The notes beneath the pieces were generated by a model, which had not been told where the DNA came from, ran no database searches, and worked only from the letters and a program-made list of their open reading frames with translations. The position numbers were made by a program, and so were the translations under genes. Positions 48,026-59,756 of a stretch of 64,000 bases of DNA are shown one piece after another. This stretch comes from Ehretia macrophylla (taxonomy: Eukaryota > Streptophyta > Magnoliopsida > Boraginales > Ehretiaceae): contig CM075770.1 of the NCBI GenBank assembly GCA_037974665.1, positions 18,739,501 to 18,803,500 of the forward strand, written 5' to 3'. Position 1 is the first letter of the stretch. The number at the start of each line of letters is the position of its first letter.

Positions 48026-51000
48026 ATGGCTACTTCCAATACTGTCGTTACTCTCCCAACCTACAACGTTAAGACTTACGTAACGGTTGTTCTTGATAAC
48101 ACTAATTATCTCACATGGCAAACCCAAATCCTACACTTCTTTAATTTCAACAATCTTAGGGGATATATTGATGGCACTATTCCCAAACCTACAGAACATT
48201 CCTCATCCACCACTTCCTCTACTGCAAATACTACTACGATGTCGCTTGCTGACTAGTCTCGCTATGACAGTTTTGTCACTGCCTGTATCACAGCTACATT
48301 GTCAGACTCACTAGTCCATCAGGCCACTGGTCATACCTCTGCATTTGCTCTTTGGAAAACTCTGAAAGAGTCATTTCAACAATAATCCTTAGCTCGAAAA
48401 TCACTACTCTAAGTGCAACTTAGGTCTCTTCGAAAAGGATCACTCTCTATCGCTGACTACCTTCAGCAAATACATTATCTCTCCACTTCTCTTTCTGTCG
48501 TTGGAGACTCGTTATCAGACTCCAACTTGGTTTTGATCACTCTTAATGGCCTTCCCGCGGACTATCGTCCCTTTGTAACGTCAATTGAAAACTTGCCTAT
48601 TGTTCCTTCATTTTCGGAACTCCATTCAAAATTGCTAATATATGAACAACGTGTCCTTCTCGACAGTAATTCCCCTCAACTGACTGTTGACTCCATTATC
48701 TCTGCATTAACGGTACAGTTGCATCCCATGACCATTTCCCAGAAAGGTTTGCTTGATATGCCTCCTACCACCTCATCACCTAAACCTGCTACCACCAATT
48801 CAAACTCCTCTTCTTCTAAGCAATCCTCCAATGTATCTCGAAACAAGTGTCAGATCTGCTACAAATTTGGTCATACTGCTGCTAAATGCCACTATCGATA
48901 TTCTCAGTCTAGGAACAGTAATTCTAACACTCATTTTGCTGGAGTCCATCAACAACAGTCCCAACTGAACCCCTATTCACCTGTAACTACTGTTGAACCT
49001 TGGATCCCTGACTCTAGCGCATCGTCTCATATGACCTCAGATCCCTCACTGCTTCATCAACTCCATCCTTACTATGGCTCAGATCGTGTGATTGTAGGAG
49101 ATGGTAAGGCACTTAACATTTTACATACTGGTCCTTCTTCTATCTCTACTCCTTCTCACACATTCTCGTTAGTAATGTCCTGTATGTTCCCCAACTCAAA
49201 AAAAATCTACTTTCCGTTTCTCAATTCACTAAAGATAATTTAGTCTCACTTGAGTTTTGTCCTTTTTATGTGTTGTCAAGGACCTCCGCACGAGCACACC
49301 ACTTCTCAAGGGCCACGTTGACTCCAACTTTTATACACTTCCAGTGCAATCTTTCAGCTCGTCTCCAAATCCCATGGCATTGGCAGCCACGTGTCTCTCG
49401 TCCTCTCTTTGGCACAGTCGCTTAGGCTACCCATCGAAGTCAATAATGTCTGTTTTACGATCCACGGATTGTATTAATTTTTTAGATGCTTTAGTTTCTA
49501 GCTCCCTTTGTAGTTCCTTTATAATGGGGAAAAGTCACAAATTTCCCTTTCATCCTTCTATGAATAATGCAACATGTCCATTGGAAATAATACATTCGGA
49601 TATTTAGGGTCCAGCCCCAGTTATGTCATTTTCAGGCTACCGTTATTTTATTATATTTATTGATGAGTTTAGTCGTTTCACTTGGATTTATCCATTAAAA
49701 AATAAAAATGACTCTGTTGATTGTTTCCTACATTTCAAGCAATTAACTGAAAATCATTTCTCCACAAAAATCAAAATTTTCCAATGCGATGGTGCAAAAG
49801 AACTCACACAGGGACGTTTACAATCTATAATTTACTCTGCTAGTATCCAATATAGAATATCGTGTCCTCATACTCCAGAACAGAATGGCATGGCTGAATG
49901 TAAAATTCGACATATCACAGAATTAGGGACTACTCTGCTGTTTCATGCATCTCTTCCTAAAAAAATTTGGTTAGAGGCTTTCACTACTGCAGTTTATCTA
50001 ATTAATAAATTGCCCACTCCAGTCCTTGATCAATGTTCTCATTTTGAAAAATTACACAAAAAATCTCCTTCCTATTTTAATCTTCGGGTCTTTGGCTACC
50101 TTTGTTTTCCATTTCTTGGTGCTATTAAATCTGATAAGTTGAGCCCAAAGTCTATACGGTGTGTATTTATTGGTTACAGTTTATATCATTTGGGGTATCA
50201 CTGTTTTGATCCAAACACTGGCCGTGTCCATTTATCTCGACATGTGGTGTTTAACGAAAATTTGTTCCCATATAATATGTCTCGTTCCACTCCAAATTTG
50301 AATTCTTTTATGCCTGCGCCTATTTCTCCTTCCAGCTTATCCTTATCTGGCACTTCTAATACACAACAGGTGGTCCCTGATTCGCTTTATGATAACTTTG
50401 TTGTTGCACAACAATCTTTGGTCCCCACAACAACTATGCCGTCAAATCCTCCCTGCCATACAACTCCACAAATTCAAACTATCTCCCCTGTAGACCCTGC
50501 TACCATAACTCTAACTCCACAAGTGCAAGCCATCTCCCCCGCGGACCCATTACCCAATTCCACAAGTTCTTCTATTTTCTTACGTGACCCAACCATCACT
50601 TCTCTCTCCCATGGTACTTTGCTTAATGCTAGTTCCTCAAATGGACCCCACCAGCCTTTACTTTCCACTCATGCAGCTGTTCCTACTTCAGACAACTCCC
50701 ATGTGCCTTTACTCACTTCTGCAGACCCTACTACCAATTCCATAGTACAATTACCAATGCCCTCTTCTAATCCAATAGATATTGTATCTTTGCTACCTGC
50801 TCCTACTACTTCTCCTAGTGCTATTTTAGGTGTTTCTCCTTCTTCACCCGTACATTCTGCTCACCATGATTTCTCTTCAACAACCCTACCACTTCGCAAC
50901 ATCACATGGTTACCCGCACCCGTGATAACACTCGGTCTTCGAATTTTTTTTAGGATTTTATCACTTTACATACTAAAACAGCCAACTCATCTTCGGTACC

Positions 51001-52538
51001 TACAGATTTTGAGCCGACGTCTTACTCTATTGCGTCCAAATTTCTACATTGACGCGATGCTATAAGTGCCGAATATAATGCACTACTCCAGAATGGTACT
51101 TGGTTGCTCGTTCCAAAGCCAACCACTGTAAACATTGTTGGATGTAAATGGATTTTTCGTGTCAAGCGTAAATCTGATGGGTCGGTAGAGCGTTATAAGG
51201 CTAGGCTAGTAGCTAAAGGGTTCAATCAAGAAGAAGGTATTGATTACACAGAAACGTTCAGTCCTGTTGTCAAACATACGACGATTCGCATTATTTTGTC
51301 TCTAGTTGTATCAAAAAACTGGCCTCTTCGACAAATTGATGTGAATACTGCTTTTCTACATGGTCTATTAACTGAGGACGTTTTCATGGCACAATCACCT
51401 GGTTTCAAACATGCCTCATTTCCTGACCATGTCTGTAAGTTACAAAAAGCTATTTATGGTTTAAAACAGGCACCGCGAGATTGGTTTTCTCGGTTAAGCA
51501 ATTTTCTTCTTCAACTTGGCTTTGTTTCATCTAAGTCTGATATCTCTTTGTTCATGAAGTATTCAGGCAGTGACATCTTATATTTATTGGTTTATGTTGA
51601 TGACATAATCCTTACTGGATCGAGTTTACAGGCTGTTCAATATGTTACTACCTTGTTGAATCGTCAATTTGCTCTCAAAGATCTAGGAGATGTTTCATTC
51701 TTTTTGGGTATACAGGTACAGCGAACTGCTTCTGGTCTCTTTCTTAGCCAACAACGTTATATTACTGACTTGTTGGAAAGAACTAAACTTCATCAGGCGA
51801 ACACTATTGCTACTCCATTATCGAATACCTTGCAGTTGTCTCAGCATGTTGGAGATCCGTTTTCAGATCCAACCCTCTATCGTAGTACTGTAGGAGCTTT
51901 GCAATACCTCACTATCATACGACTTGAGCTTAGTTTTGCTGTTAACAAGGTTTGTCAGTTCATGCATGCCCTTACTGACGTTCACTGATCTATGGTCAAG
52001 CGTATCTTTCGATACTTGAAGGGCACTATCAATCATGGGTTGTTTTTTCGTGCTTCTCCAAACACTGTTTTACATGCATATTCTGACTCAGATTGGGCAT
52101 GTTGTCCAGATGATCGTCGCAGCACTCATGGCTATTGCATTTTTCTTGGCCCGAACTTAATCTCTTGGTCTGTGAAGAAACAAACTATGACTTCACGCTC
52201 CAGTACGGAGGCCGAGTATCGTGCAATTGCCTTTGCCACTACTGATTTATGTTGGATTCAGTCCTTGTTACAAGAGTTGCGCATAGTGCCTACGTCTAAA
52301 CCTGTTCTTTGGTGTGACAGTATCAGCTAATCTAGTTTTCCATGCGCGAACCAAGCATATTGAAGTAGATGTTCACTTTGTTAGTGAAAAGGTGGTTTCG
52401 GGAGAGTTACAGGTCAAATTTATCTCTACTGTTGACCAACTAGCTGACATTATGACCAAGCCTCTTTCACGGCAACGTTTCAGCACATTACGTATCAAGC
52501 TCAGCGTCCTCAGTCCGGCTTCGCTTGAGGGGGTGTGA
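48026..52538 (+). pseudogene. Decayed copia gag-pol region
   Basis: Blocks on the plus strand are gag start (MATSNTVVTLPTYNVKTYV), knuckle CQICYKFGHTAAKCHYRY near 48850-48905, protease-like WIPDSSASSHMTSDPS near 49000, integrase (FSRFTWIYPLKNKNDS near 49670-49720, SCPHTPEQNGMAECKIRHIT near 49860-49920), RT (GCKWIFRVKRKSDGSVERYK near 51140-51200, LLVYVDDIILTGSSL near 51590-51630) and RNase H (KKQTMTSRSSTEAEYRAIAF near 52180-52230). It is a fossil; the domain order is that of Ty1/copia. Confidence 0.9.
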
Positions 52539-52715
52539 TAACAGCTATTAGTTTTTCAAATTTAAACTTTTAAACTTCCTGATGTAATCTGTTTGTTTTA
52601 CTTGTTTTCCATTTCTATAGGCTTGGTTGTTACTCTCTGTTGTAGTATAAAAGCACATGATGTACATTGTTACAGAATATGAAATACAAACAATTTTCAA
52701 GATAAAATCCTTTCA
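52536..52715 (+). repeat. Copia LTR, right copy
   Basis: This 180-bp LTR is collinear with the left copy without indels. Confidence 0.93.
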
Positions 52716-52720
52716 AATGG

Positions 52721-53120
52721 GGATAAAGTAAGAGGAGGCAAGGCTGAAAAAAAGGGTGTGGGTAAATGTGGGATAGGTCAAGGATGGCAAAAGGATGGGT
52801 GAATAAGGCGGGTTGTGGCTGAAAATGGTAGATATGCTGGAGGTGAACAGTAGCACAACGCTGCTACTGGCTGGTGAAAAAATAGGAAAAAAAAGGCGCG
52901 GTAAATGGAAAAAGGGAAAGGATGGTGGAGTGGCTAAGGGAAGAGGCTAAGTAGCTGAGATGTGAGGTATATAGGTAGTGGATGGAGGTGGATGAGGCCG
53001 GCCAAGGTGGTGTTTGAAAGTGGTTGAAGATGTGTGGTGTAGTGAGAAGGGAGGGTAAATTCTTTATAGAGAGAAAAGTGCCATAAAAGGTTCCTTATTT
53101 TTTAGTCTTATATTTGTCTT
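52721..53120. other. Spacer between the copia and Harbinger-like elements
   Basis: This is G/A-rich sequence with many GGTGG, GGATGG and GGTGAA words. No gene is recognised. Confidence 0.4.
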
Positions 53121-53123
53121 TTA

Positions 53124-54183
53124 GGGGGCATTTGGTTCGTGGAATGTTACAAGATTTTTCGAAATGTGAAGTGTGGAATATGACATTCCCATATTTGGTT
53201 CGCAGAATAAAAAACTATTCCTAGGAATATCACATTTATGGGAATGCAATATTCTCATAATTTGGTCAATTTATATTCTCATGTGAGGGGGTGAGAATAT
53301 TACATTCCCAAGTTATGAGAATATTTTTGAAAAAGTAAAAGATACAAATACTCATCTTAAAAAATACAAAATTAAAAAAATACAATAAAATAATTTAAAT
53401 AATAAAAATAAAATTTTAAAATATAAAATATAAAATATAAAAAGATAAAATAAAATAAAATAAAATAAAAAATAGAAAATAAGAAAATAAGAAAATAAAA
53501 TAAAATAAACAATAAAATAAAAAAATAGAAAATAAATAATAAATAAAAAAATAAAAATAATAATATAAAATAAAATGAAAGTCAACTAAAAATAAAAAAA
53601 AGTAAATGATAAAATAGAATAAGAAAATAAAATAAAAAAATAAATAATAAATAAAATGACAATAAAAATACAAAAATAAAATGAAATAAATACAAAAATA
53701 TCAATTTTCTAACTTATACTAGAATTTTATATTTAAAATTATTTTTAAGGCTAAATTCTAGATTTTAAAATTTTAAAATAAATAAATTTTAAAATAAATT
53801 AAATAAACTTTAAAATTTTTAAGTTTTTAAATAATAAATTTAAGTATCTAATTTTGAAGTGTCAAGTTATCATTTATAAATTATAAAAATAAATTTACTT
53901 TCGTTGTATTAATACGTCAAACATTTTTTACTCTTGCATTAGCAAAAGTATGCAAAATGAATCGTTATTTGTACCTTATTTTGTTTTATATTCCTTTTTT
54001 ATGAGTCCTAGCATTGCTACAAAATTGCTCAACATTCCTAGAAATTTTGAGTCTAAACCAAACATAATAAAAAATATTCATAAAATATTATTGACAAACT
54101 AAATACTTTTAATCACATTCCAAAGAATAATATTCCTAAGAATGACATTTTTTGAAAAATCTATCCGCGAACCAAGTGCCTCC
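53124..54183. mobile_element. PIF/Harbinger-like non-autonomous element
   Basis: The terminal inverted repeats GGGGGCATTTGGTTCG (53124) and GGAGGCACTTGGTTCG (read inward from 54183) match at 14 of 16 bases. The flanking trinucleotide TTA (53121-53123 and 54184-54186) is the classic PIF/Harbinger target duplication. Subterminal words such as GGAATATGACATTCC and AGGAATATTATTC also recur inverted. The interior has no transposase and contains a long AAATAAAATAA-type low-complexity tract (53345-53700), which produces large spurious minus-strand Phe/Tyr/Ile-rich frames. Confidence 0.8.
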
Positions 54184-54186
54184 TTA

Positions 54187-55660
54187 GTCTTAAAACAAAA
54201 TGTTACTCAACCATAAAAGTATGATATTTTTGTATCACATTCAATAATATTAATTTGTCTATTGACAATTCATATAGAGAGTGGTATGAAAGGCCATGAA
54301 CTTCTCGTCCAAATAAATCGAGATCAGTGCCACACCCATAATTAGTGTAATACCCACTTTTTGAGAGTTTAATCATATTACCATTTAGCCTATGTTATTC
54401 AAATAGAGTTACACCTAAAGAATTCTTAGTTAAGCTTTAATATACACTTCCTTTTTTTTTTTAATGTCAAAAGAGTCATTGATTTCCCATACAAATGCAA
54501 AATGTCTATTTTCAAAAGATACAAACATAATTGATGTATAGTATATTTCTCAACCACATTTGATGTTCACGATCAAACGATTATATACATTGATTGAAAA
54601 CAAGAAAATAAAGAAAGAATACTAGAATACAATAAACATAAATATTCTCGAATTGTACTGTTCAGATGTGTTGATCTCTCTTCATATTATTATAGTTATA
54701 AATATCATACTTATAATGGTCTTGTTCAAGCAATAACACATGCATTGATGAAAAAAGTATGGAAAGCACCTCTATGGACCAAGATAGATCACCTTATCTA
54801 TAAGACGACTCCCTTATTATAACCTTATCATGATAAAGTATCCAATTTCATCAACTAGTTATGAATCAACCTTACAAGTTAAGTATACGTGACTGAAGCC
54901 TTCTGTACATAATTATCACGTACCTAAGTCATTTACTTGAAATAATAGACCTTATACAAGCACACATATATACAAATAGAGAGATAATATTAATACTCAA
55001 AGAATAAATTCATTAATAAACTCTAAATATTCATTACATTGAGATGTCTTAGTATTTGTTGGTTTTAATGAGAGATGGTATAGTATATTTGTTATAATAG
55101 AGGTATGTTTGTCTTTTCACAAGATCTATCTTTTTTTACTTCTATTTTTCTCCAACTTGAAACAAAGAAAAATGACTTTATCAAAGAATTCTCCATTTCC
55201 TTCATTTCATTTCATTTCTTCTCCCAAAAAAATCAATTTAACCCCTTTCATAATAGTGAGTGAAAAAAATGGCAGCATATTTTTAGGAACTCTCTAGAAA
55301 TAGTTTTACTATAACCGTGTTTCTTATTTTAATAATTTTTTATTTTAATTTTACTCTAACAAACACTCTATTTTAGTTAATATATCAATTTAATATTTTT
55401 TATTTTTTAGTTATCAATGACTATGTTCCAACGACCATTGATATTATCAGTATTAATAATATCATTGATATTTTATTTCATTTTTAATTTGAAGCTTTTC
55501 AACAGCCATATTCTTATTGGAAAGGGAACTTTTTAAAAATTAGTAAAATGGGGTTAAAAAAGGCTGGTGGAGATGGTTAAATACATGAAAAAACCAAAAA
55601 TAATAAGGAACAAAATGAAAAAGTAAAAAAAGACGAGAGAGAGAAAAAGCAGGCTTGTTG
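54187..55660. other. AT-rich spacer upstream of RPS3A
   Basis: No gene is recognised; the short open frames at 55109-55297 (+) and 55540-55755 (-) have no family resemblance, and the second covers the RPS3A promoter antisense. Confidence 0.45.
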
Positions 55661-55668
55661 AAACCCAA

Positions 55669-55709
55669 AAGCCCAATATAAGAGACGCGTGGCTGAGTCA
55701 CTAGGGTTT
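55669..55709 (+). promoter_or_regulatory. Site II and telo-box of the RPS3A promoter
   Basis: AAGCCCAA (55669-55676; TGGGCTT on the other strand) is a site II element and CTAGGGTTT (55701-55709) is an inverted telo-box (AAACCCTAG). This pair is characteristic of plant ribosomal protein promoters and links expression to cell proliferation. A pyrimidine-rich leader (55725-55795) follows, ending at the start codon. Confidence 0.75.
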
Positions 55710-55798
55710 CTCTTGAAAAAGCACTCCCTTTCACTTCCGCCTCCCCCATCCCCAACCTCGACCCCCCCTCACCCCCTCCGTTTCACCTCCTCAACAAC

Positions 55799-58700
55799 AT
55801 GGCCGTTGGGTAGACTATCTGTCTGTTTAGTTTATGGCTTCTGATAATTCATATTTTATTTGTTTCATTTCTCACTAATTCATGTATTTATTTATCTATT
55901 CGACAGAAAGAACAAGAGGATTTCCAAGGGAAAGAAGGGAGGAAAGAAGAAGGCGTAAGTAAACCCCTTCCTCAACTTGTTACGAATGTGTTTTGTTGTG
56001 TTATGTATGTGTTATGCTCATTTAGTTTGATATGGTTTGAGGAAGATTGGATTTGAATGAATGATGGGTACAACATATGTTGCATGACGTCCCATTATCA
56101 GTGGTCATGTGTGTTCGAGTTTTTTTTCCCCTAATTATAGCAATGCCAAATATATTTAGTTTGGAGAAATGGAAATCTAGTTCAGAAAGAGAAGTTTACC
56201 ATTGTTGTCGTGGTCGAGATTTCAGATAGGTTCTTCAAAAGTTTTGAATACGTTGGCTTCGAAAGTGAAAATTGAAAATACGAGCAGAAAAATGCTGCCC
56301 AGGGAATGATAAATCTTGGCTATAGCCAGGCACAAGCAACAGAGGGCGAGATACCTGATTGACCTGTTTGTTAGTATAAAACCAAAGCAAACTATCCCAA
56401 GTCTTATCCCATTAGTTGGGGTCGGATATATGGATTTGATGAGATCACTTATTTTGAAGACTTGTTTGTTGTTATAAATGTGTGAGTACCATATATGCTA
56501 GAGGTCTCGTCTGAGGACCTGTTTGTTCTTCTAAATATAAAAGTTACATGTGCTTTCTTCTAGTATTAACTATGTATCATACATGAAAATATGTTTGTCC
56601 ATATGGGTTTGTGAGTGTAATGTTGGGACTTGGTATTATTTGGGAAGCACATGACTTGTGTATCTGAAATCTTCAATGTCTATGCAGGGTTGACCCCTTT
56701 GCTAAGAAGGATTGGTATGACATCAAGGCCCCATCGGTCTTTGAAGTGAGAAACATTGGCAAGACCCTTGTCACCAGGACTCAGGGTACCAAGGTAGATT
56801 AGATACTTTCTTAAGTGTTTTTGTAATACTTGTTATTTTCTGCATATATTCATAACATTGTTTTCTGAGTAAAATTTTTAGCAAAAGAACGAGACATGAC
56901 AATATGGTATTCTCATGGAATTTGTTAGTTATTTCATCACTTAAGTGAACACTGTGCTTCTGAGGATACTTAGAAATTAACGAATATAGTATTCATACAA
57001 AATTGACTATGAAAATATAGACATCTGTCCTTTTTTCATTTAGTTGTTGATACATGAATGCATGGAAACCAAGAAATGTGATTGTCATTGGACAGAAAAA
57101 GTGAATGCAAATGGAAATGTGTTAAAAGTTCTTGTACTATTGGGAATAATTTCAATAAATTTGTGAATGATGAGACAATTTTGCAATCATAGTTTACCTA
57201 GCATTATATATTTCCTGTAGTTTGGCTTTAGTGATTTTATAAAATGATTCAATTTTGTCATCAATGTGGTTGTGCCCTTTACACGGTTTTCTAGTTATTG
57301 GTGGGATGATGTAAAGTTGAACACTATCCAGGATTATGCCAGCTGAGTATGTGTATCCATGAACAAAATGATTTGCATATATGTATATCGTATAGATAGC
57401 TAGAGCGATAATTTGTCTATATGCACATAGAAGATTATGTGTGCCAGTTCTTTGTTGTTTAATTGGATTTGAGTGGTGTATATAAAAAATTAGGAGGGAA
57501 ATAGTTTCTGATACTAGATTCTGATCCAATGATTCTGAAATTTGGTGCCCATTTCCAAGAAATAGCACATGTTTCAGATTTTAGCTAATTGCTGCTTGGA
57601 TACTGTGATTTAAGTAAGTTGTTTAACTGTTCACTTTTTTGGATTTTTACAGATTGCTTCTGAAGGACTTAAACACAGAGTCTTTGAGGTCAGTCTGGCT
57701 GATCTTCAGAAGGATGAAGATCAAGCTTTCAGGAAGATTCGGTTGAGAGCAGAAGATGTGCAAGGGAGGCATGTGCTCACTAACTTCTGGGTGGGTAAAC
57801 TGTTATAGAAAGTGATTCCTGCAAAGGTCAATAAATAAATTATAATTCCCAAGCAAGAGAGATCATAACTTGATGCTCTGTTCTTTCAGGGGATGAATTT
57901 CACTACAGACAAATTGAGGTCTCTGGTTCGCAAGTGGCAGACATTGATTGAGGCGCATGTGGATGTGAAAACTACTGACAACTACACCCTGAGGATGTTC
58001 TGCATTGGATTTACAAAGAAGCGTGCAAACCAGCAGAAGAGGACCTGTTATGCTCAGTCTAGCCAGATCCGTCAGGTTTGTCAAAGCTTAAACTTGTGTA
58101 TTTGATAGTGTTTAGATTTGTCAGTTTCTTTGCTTAGTCTAGCAGATCCATCGGGTTTCTGTCTGCCTTTCCCTCATGCATAGGAAGAGAGTAATTAGGT
58201 AGACCAAATAGAGAAAGGAGTTTCTGTTTTGACTCGCTCGAAAGGCGTAACAATCTGGGCACTGTCAGATCTCCCTCCAAGCTGTAAATATGACTTTCAC
58301 CGGATACGGCTTTCCACAGAATGATCCATCAGGTTTCTGTCTGCCTTTCCTCATGCATAGGAAGAGAGTAATTAGGTAGACCAAATAGAGAAAGGAGTTT
58401 CTGTTTTGACTCGCTCGAAAGGCGTAACAATCTGGGCACTGTTAGATCTCCCTCCAAGCTGTAAATACAACTTTCACCGGATACGGCTTTCCGCAGAATT
58501 CTATAGATGCCCAAATATACATTTTTTTGCCCCGTCTCTATGGTGTTATCATTGACTAAAATGCGTTATGACTCTGTCAGATTCGTCGCAAAATGGTTGA
58601 GATTATGAGGAACCAAGCCAGTTCGTGTGATCTGAAGGAATTGGTTGCTAAATTTATTCCCGAGTCCATTGGCAGAGAGATAGAGAAGGCAACTTCTAGC

Positions 58701-58985
58701 ATCTTCCCTCTCCAGAATGTTTTCATCCGGAAAGTCAAGATTCTGAAGGCACCTAAATTTGATCTTGGCAAGCTTATGGAGGCATGTCCAGGCCCCGCTC
58801 CCTTTAATTTAATTTTCTTTGATTGTAATACGTACACATAGTTGGCCCAATTTTTTATTTCCTAATACTATTATGGTTGATTGTTATAGGTTCATGGTGA
58901 CTATTCAGAAGATGTTGGTGTGAAGGTGGATAGGCCAGCTGATGAAACAGTGGTAGAGGGAGAAACTGAAGTTGTTGGAGCTTAG
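55799..58985 (+). CDS. RPS3A: 40S ribosomal protein S3a (eS1)
   Basis: This is a cytosolic small-subunit protein lying near the mRNA exit and the platform. Exons are 55799-55809, 55907-55954, 56688-56793, 57653-57790, 57890-58075, 58581-58781 and 58890-58985; 786 nt gives 261 aa, the normal plant length. Landmarks are [20 protein letters not shown] (basic N-terminus), [60 protein letters not shown] and the acidic tail [15 protein letters not shown]. The first exon is only 11 coding bases (MAVG split). The last intron has a GC donor (GAG|GCATGT at 58781/58782) with a normal AG acceptor; the alternative GT sites would break the conserved LGKLMEVHGDY junction. Intron 5 carries a 178-bp tandem duplication. 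The promoter has site II and telo-box motifs. It is convergent with the potassium transporter gene. Confidence 0.97.
58145..58500 (+). repeat. 178-bp tandem duplication in RPS3A intron 5
   Basis: Copies start at GATCCATC (58145 and 58323) and match almost base for base through GGCTTTCC near 58317 and 58495. Differences are few, so the duplication is recent. It makes up most of the intron. Confidence 0.95.
58225..58266 (+). other. Organelle 23S rRNA-like segment, first copy
   Basis: The stretch CGAAAGGCGTAACAATCTGG continuing GCACTGTC (58239-58266) agrees, except for one base, with the plastid 23S rRNA domain IV sequence as I remember it (CGAAAGGCGTAACGATCTGG, GCACTGTC). The 15 or so bases before it are similar with a few changes. 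The second copy is at 58403-58443. The likeness is from memory. Confidence 0.5.
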
Positions 58986-59756
58986 AATTATACCTCCTGT
59001 TATATGGTGTGTTATCTAATGGGTTTATTTCAATTGTTGAAGAATCATCAGATTCTGGTAGTAGTAGTTCATTTTGGCTGAAGTTTTTCGTTATATTTTG
59101 TTTCAAATCACGGTTTGTTTACTAGGACCACCTATGAAGAATCAGATGGTAGTAGTTTTATTTTTGCTGAAGTTTTGCCTTGTTCTGTTTCGGATCACAG
59201 TTCATTAAGACACATGAAAATTTTGGATTTGGCTTCTACTATTCTAGTGTTAATTTTATTTTACTAATATTAATATTTTTTTGGTTAAGAGCTAAGAATT
59301 GAAAGAGATGCCACTCTTATCCTATCTATCAGTGGTTTTTGTGTAGTTTGCCAATGAGATGCACTCTTAGATGGGGATTTGGTTAATGAGTCATGTTTAT
59401 AGCTGGAGAGCTGGTATCTTATTAGTGATTACAAGTCCACCCCCGAGTAAAGTTGGCAGAATTCCTGTTGCCATTGTGTGATTGAATGCTATTGCAGTCA
59501 AAAGAATGGGTCAAGTGAGAATTGATTCGTCTCCTCCAAAGCTATTGTGGATCGGCCAACTCAAAGCTTCGGTTTCCCTTCGCTCCACTAAAGATAAATC
59601 ATCGTATCTCACATTCTTTTTCAACTTTGTCCTTAACTGGTCGGGCACGCAAGTCCTATGCATGAATGATAAGAGTTGAAAACTCAACATTGAGATTACA
59701 ACAACATAACAGATCTCTCGTAGGCGTAGAATGTCAAATGAATGAAAATTGTTGCT
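58986..59756. other. Convergent 3' flanks of RPS3A and the KUP gene
   Basis: The RPS3A 3' UTR and the transporter 3' UTR lie here. A diverged short duplication involving AGAATCAGATGGTAGTAGTTT is visible between 59042 and 59215. No separate gene is seen. Confidence 0.5.

Larger units (their letters stand above)
47622..52715 (+). mobile_element. Ty1/copia LTR retrotransposon, structurally complete ends
   Basis: Short LTRs of 180 bp (47622-47801 and 52536-52715) begin TGATAACA and end CTTTCA. The flanks AATGG (47617-47621 and 52716-52720) are a perfect 5-bp target duplication. The primer site TGGTATCAGTTG starts at 47802, and a purine run (TTGAGGGGGTG) precedes the right LTR. The coding order is gag, protease, integrase, RT, RNase H. 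The LTRs differ at 7 of 180 sites, all transitions (about 96% alike), so insertion was roughly 1.5-3 million years ago under usual plant rates. It is broken by several lesions despite whole ends. Confidence 0.93.

Noticed and set aside
53352-53673. Two minus-strand Phe/Tyr/Ile-rich open frames that look like membrane proteins
   Set aside because: They are translations of an AAATAAAATAA low-complexity tract inside the Harbinger-like element.
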